A stretch of DNA of 64,000 nt from Metaruminococcus_A gallistercoris (GTDB taxonomy: Bacteria > Bacillota > Clostridia > Oscillospirales > Ruminococcaceae). The stretch is from assembly GCA_904394975.1 (NCBI GenBank), contig CAJFNQ010000017.1, positions 1 through 64,000 on the forward strand. The letters run 5' to 3'. The notes beneath the pieces are model-generated. The model was given only the letters and a program-made list of their open reading frames with translations, searched no databases and was not told the DNA's origin. Numbering within the stretch: the first letter of the stretch is position 1; every line of letters starts with the position of its first letter. A program made the position numbers and the translations under genes. Shown here piece by piece: positions 61,089-64,000 of this stretch.

Positions 61089-62771
61089 ATGGGTGATGCA
61101 AAACGCAGATGTATTGGCTGTATGCGGGAGTTTGATGCAGATATTCACGTTTGTCCGTATTGCGGATTTGACGATGAAACACCGATTGCGAAAGATTACT
61201 TAAAACCGCGTACTTTTTTACATGACCGTTATTTAGTTGGAAAACCCCTTCGGTATAACGGAGAGGGAATTAGTTATATTGGTTACGATTATTCAGTTGA
61301 TTCCGTTGTAGAAATCAGGGAATATTTTCCGGATCAACTTTGTTTCCGTGCGGAAGACGGATCCCAAAATCTTGTGATTCAACCTGGCTGCGAAACAAAA
61401 TTCAAAACATTTCTCATTGATTTCATGGAACTCAATGAGAATTTGATGAAAATGCGTACCCTTACTTCGTTTGAGCAGACCTATCAGGTTTTTGAAGAAA
61501 ACAATACAGCATATGCGGTGCGGGAGCATGTGGAAGGCATTACATTTGCACAGTATCTTCAGGAAAACGCAGGGGAACTTGATTGGCCGGAAGTATACGA
61601 ATTGTTCAAGCCTCTGTTGGAAAATATTACTGTCATGCATGGATATCAAATTTTACATCGCGGCATTTCTCCGGATACGATTCGTGTAACCAAAAGCGGT
61701 GCTTTAAAATTATGTGATTTTTGTATTTCGGCAGCTCGTAATATAAAAACAGGGATAACATCGCAAATCTATGTGGGTTACGCTGCTCCTGAACAGTTTT
61801 CTGCTTCAATCTATCAAGGAACCTGGACGGATGTTTACGCAATCTGCGCAGTTATTTATCGAGCATTAACCGGTTCACGTCCTCCTGAGTTTAATAACCG
61901 TGGCTACAAGGAAAATATTATTCCGCCTGGAATTTTAAATAGTTCTGTTCCGCAGGACGCTTCTGACGCAATTATGCAGGGGCTTTCCCAGCTAACCGAT
62001 AATCGCACTAAAACAGCCGGAATCCTTTTGTCACAGCTTCGTAACATTGAAAAAAACGAACCAGATATTCAGATTGATTTAGAAGAGGACGAAGAGATTG
62101 AACCACCTGAAAAGCCGAAACGATATGGTTTAATGGCTTTGTTGATCACTGGCGGAATACTCATTGTTGTAGGAATATTTCTGATTATTTTTGTTCTGTG
62201 GGGTGGAAATGGCGGAGATAGTTCGTCTTCCTCCAGTTTTTCTTCAGAAAGTTCAAGTTCTTCCAGCGAGTCAAGCAGTATGTCGTCGTCCTGGTCCTCT
62301 TCATCTTCCAGCTCTAGCGTGAGTTCGTCTGATGATCAAAGCAGTGTAGATCAAAATCAAAACACTTTTTTCATGATATCCTTGAAAGGAGAATTGTATC
62401 AGTGGGCGAAAGATGATACTACATTGCAGGCTCTTTTCAACCTTCAGGCAGAATACGAGTACAGTGATGAGGTTGAAGAAGGATATATTATCGAACAAGA
62501 TATAAAAGAGGGAGAGATTATTCCGGTTGGTTCTACTGTTAAAGTGACAGTGAGCAAAGGAACACGTTATCCCACAATACCTTCCTTTACATCAACTACA
62601 ACGAAAGATCAATACACTGCTTGGTTGGATGAATTAAATATTCCTTTTACGATTAGTGTTGTAACAACCGGAAAAGCTCAGTCCGGTGTGGTGGTTGATA
62701 CAAATCCAAAAGCTGGCTCCAGCATTGATTTGGAAAGCGGCGTTAAAGTTGTGGTTTCAGTCGAAAGCTAA
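61089..62771 (+). CDS. Zinc-ribbon / degenerate kinase / PASTA membrane protein
   Basis: This 560-residue protein has four parts. Residues 8-25 form a zinc ribbon (Cys8, Cys11, Cys22, Cys25). Residues about 45-310 are a Ser/Thr kinase fold of the kind that senses the envelope, but key catalytic positions are changed: the ATP-binding Lys is Arg77 (VEIREY), the catalytic HRD is HRG at 190-192, and the following Lys is Ser194; DFG reads DFC with Asp210 kept. A membrane helix (about 347-370) is followed by a Ser-rich linker (about 377-420) and two PASTA domains (about 427-560) that in other proteins bind wall fragments. AGAGGTG fixes ATG 61089. A scaffolding or sensing pseudokinase is the likeliest reading. 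Confidence 0.85.
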   Translation: MGDAKRRCIGCMREFDADIHVCPYCGFDDETPIAKDYLKPRTFLHDRYLVGKPLRYNGEGISYIGYDYSVDSVVEIREYFPDQLCFRAEDGSQNLVIQPGCETKFKTFLIDFMELNENLMKMRTLTSFEQTYQVFEENNTAYAVREHVEGITFAQYLQENAGELDWPEVYELFKPLLENITVMHGYQILHRGISPDTIRVTKSGALKLCDFCISAARNIKTGITSQIYVGYAAPEQFSASIYQGTWTDVYAICAVIYRALTGSRPPEFNNRGYKENIIPPGILNSSVPQDASDAIMQGLSQLTDNRTKTAGILLSQLRNIEKNEPDIQIDLEEDEEIEPPEKPKRYGLMALLITGGILIVVGIFLIIFVLWGGNGGDSSSSSSFSSESSSSSSESSSMSSSWSSSSSSSSVSSSDDQSSVDQNQNTFFMISLKGELYQWAKDDTTLQALFNLQAEYEYSDEVEEGYIIEQDIKEGEIIPVGSTVKVTVSKGTRYPTIPSFTSTTTKDQYTAWLDELNIPFTISVVTTGKAQSGVVVDTNPKAGSSIDLESGVKVVVSVES

Positions 62772-62772
62772 T

Positions 62773-62806
62773 AAAAAAGCCTTTCCGTTTAAGGAAAGGC
62801 TTTTTT
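62773..62806. terminator. Bidirectional terminator between the PASTA gene and mntP
   Basis: A perfect 14-base stem, AAAAAAGCCTTTCC with its complement, loop GTTTAA. It serves the two convergent genes. Confidence 0.92.
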
Positions 62807-62817
62807 CGGGGAAAAAT

Positions 62818-63393
62818 TCAGCTACCGCTAACCATATGCTCAATGAATATTTTTAATCCGATTCCAATTAAGATTAATCCACCAATCAGCTCCGCTTTGT
62901 TCGCTAATTTTTGACCGATTTTATGAGCAATCAATATAGCTACCAGGCAAATCACGAATGTAGTGAGCATGATGAGAGATGCTGCGATAAAAATATTGAC
63001 ATTCAGCGCCGAAAAACTGATACCGATTGCCAAAGCATCTATGCTGGTTGCAACTGCTTGAACAGCAATCAGCTTTAATGTAAGACGAAATCCGGTTTCG
63101 CAGGTATCGTCTTCATCTTTATGACGAAATGTTTCAATCACCATTTTTCCGCCAATGAATAACAGGAGCACTAACGCAATCCAATGATCGTACATTTTTA
63201 TGTAATCTTGAAACAGGGAAGCACCAAAATAACCAATGATTGGCATAAGGCATTGAAAAAGGCCAAATGATAAACACATCATCAGTATATGCTTTAACGT
63301 TATTTTTTTCAGACACAACGTGTTTGAAACGGATACTGCCGCTGCGTCCATGGAAAGGCCCGCGCCAATCAATATGATCTCCCAAATGCTCAT
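62818..63393 (-). CDS. mntP: Manganese efflux pump MntP
   Basis: MntP exports Mn2+ from the cytoplasm. The six-helix protein has two homologous halves, with the metal-binding Asp in GLSMDAAAVS and ATSIDALAIG. A charged loop (FRHKDEDD) separates them. Length is 191 residues, typical. It lies 44 bases downstream of tgt on the minus strand, so it may share its transcript. There is no Mn riboswitch between them. Its distant relative YtaF stands at the other end of the window. Confidence 0.92.
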   Translation of the reverse strand: MSIWEIILIGAGLSMDAAAVSVSNTLCLKKITLKHILMMCLSFGLFQCLMPIIGYFGASLFQDYIKMYDHWIALVLLLFIGGKMVIETFRHKDEDDTCETGFRLTLKLIAVQAVATSIDALAIGISFSALNVNIFIAASLIMLTTFVICLVAILIAHKIGQKLANKAELIGGLILIGIGLKIFIEHMVSGS

Positions 63394-63437
63394 GAAAATC
63401 TCTCCTGTTTTATAAATAGTATTTTGTGTTTGTTGGA

Positions 63438-64000
63438 TTAAATTCTTTGATCCAGCAGATTTGCGTATTTTTCTCTAAAAGCGTCAAAACTGCCATTATC
63501 CAAAGCGTCTCGAATTTTTTCCATAAGCGTGTTGTAAAAATACAGGTTGTGCATTACCGCAAGCCGCATGGCCAGCATTTCATTGGCCTTGAACAGATGA
63601 CGGATATAGGCCCGGGAATGACGCTGACAGGTAGGGCAATCACACTCTTCGTCAATAGGGAGCAGATCTTCTGCATATTTGGCGTTCATCAGGTTACGGA
63701 TTCCTTTCCATGTGTTTACATGTGCGTGTCGTGCGTTTCTACTGGGCATCACACAGTCAAACAGGTCAACTCCACGCGCCACAGCTTCCAGAATGTTGCC
63801 AGGCGTTCCGACGCCCATCAGATAACGAGGGCGGTCTTCCGGCATGAACGGTTCAACCGTTTCGATAATGTGGTACATTACTTCGGCCGGTTCTCCTACA
63901 GCCAGACCGCCGATTGCGTAACCGTCCAAATCGAGCTTTGCGATTTCTTTCATATGTGCAACACGTAGATCATCATAAACACAGCCTTGATTGATGCCAA
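63438..64000 (-). CDS. tgt: Queuine tRNA-ribosyltransferase, 3' part
   Basis: Tgt swaps guanine-34 for preQ1 in tRNAs with GUN anticodons. Only the C-terminal 187 or so codons are in the window; the frame runs off the right edge on the minus strand (GINQGCVYDDLRVAHMKEI continues upstream of the first ATG at 63953). The active-site region DGYAIGGLAVGEP and the DLFDCVMPSRNARHA loop with the catalytic Asp are present, as is the zinc site CDCPTC followed by a His in RLAVMHNLYFYN. The 5' end and neighbours such as queA lie outside. Confidence 0.95.
   Translation of the reverse strand, partial: GINQGCVYDDLRVAHMKEIAKLDLDGYAIGGLAVGEPAEVMYHIIETVEPFMPEDRPRYLMGVGTPGNILEAVARGVDLFDCVMPSRNARHAHVNTWKGIRNLMNAKYAEDLLPIDEECDCPTCQRHSRAYIRHLFKANEMLAMRLAVMHNLYFYNTLMEKIRDALDNGSFDAFREKYANLLDQRI

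Overview
The window reads as a gene-dense core segment of a spore-forming anaerobic Firmicute, most likely class Clostridia and perhaps the Oscillospirales/Ruminococcaceae side (inference). The grounds are AddAB rather than RecBCD, Gram-positive gene orders (infC-rpmI-rplT, rnc-..-smc-ftsY, yhbY-nadD-yqeK-LCP-rsfS-leuS, yceD-rpmF), YtaF and CotF-like spore proteins, a high-molecular-weight rubredoxin, a Firmicutes-type LexA box and strong AGGAGG ribosome sites. I see no insertion sequence, prophage, integrase, CRISPR array or rRNA. About 60 genes fill the window and no gap without a gene exceeds 300 bases. All genes are on the plus strand except tRNA-Gly, a beta-hydroxyacid dehydrogenase, mntP and the truncated tgt.

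Layout. 1-5.8 kb: ytaF, a GH39 glycosidase, a D,D-carboxypeptidase, pgi and an unrecognised P-loop protein. 5.9-11.1 kb: yceD-rpmF, then a DUF512 radical-SAM protein, der, plsY and gpsA. 11.2-18.1 kb: addB-addA. 18.1-19.5 kb: infC-rpmI-rplT behind an attenuator-like leader, with infC starting on ATT. 19.5-32.2 kb: TrmH-type methyltransferase, dprA, topA, trmFO, plsX, rnc, Elp3-like radical SAM, smc, ftsY, many with 4-14 nt overlaps. 32.2-38.2 kb: rdgB, yhbY, nadD, yqeK, LCP protein, rsfS, leuS. 38.2-42.6 kb: rpsU (58 codons), YqeG phosphatase, endonuclease IV-like protein, aroQ, M24 peptidase, efp and a CD1247-like zinc protein. 42.6-44.9 kb: FMN riboswitch-ribU, then SAM-I riboswitch-metK. 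45-50 kb: small membrane protein, recD2, comFC, mreB family, two CotF-like genes. 50-54.8 kb: rubredoxin, GH2 glycosidase, dinB under a LexA box. 54.8-56 kb: minus-strand tRNA-Gly(CCC) and dehydrogenase. 56-59.4 kb: YaiI/YqxD protein and larE-larB-larC for the nickel-pincer cofactor. 59.5-64 kb: AspT-type aminotransferase, a zinc-ribbon/degenerate-kinase/PASTA membrane protein, mntP, and the 3' part of tgt.

How the genes fit together: GpsA, PlsX and PlsY make glycerol-3-phosphate and acylate it at the first step; FtsY, SMC and RNase III share one transcription unit; AddAB, RecD2, DprA, ComFC, TopA, DinB and the endonuclease IV-like protein cover DNA repair and uptake; LCP protein, carboxypeptidase, MreB and the PASTA protein concern the envelope. 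I do not see a multi-gene system that I would call undescribed. The items most worth follow-up are the PASTA protein whose kinase domain has lost key catalytic residues (61089-62771), the rpsU leader that can hide its own ribosome site, the CD1247-like protein with a Cys-rich tail, the lar cluster without larA in view, and a short Cys-rich reading frame directly after dinB.
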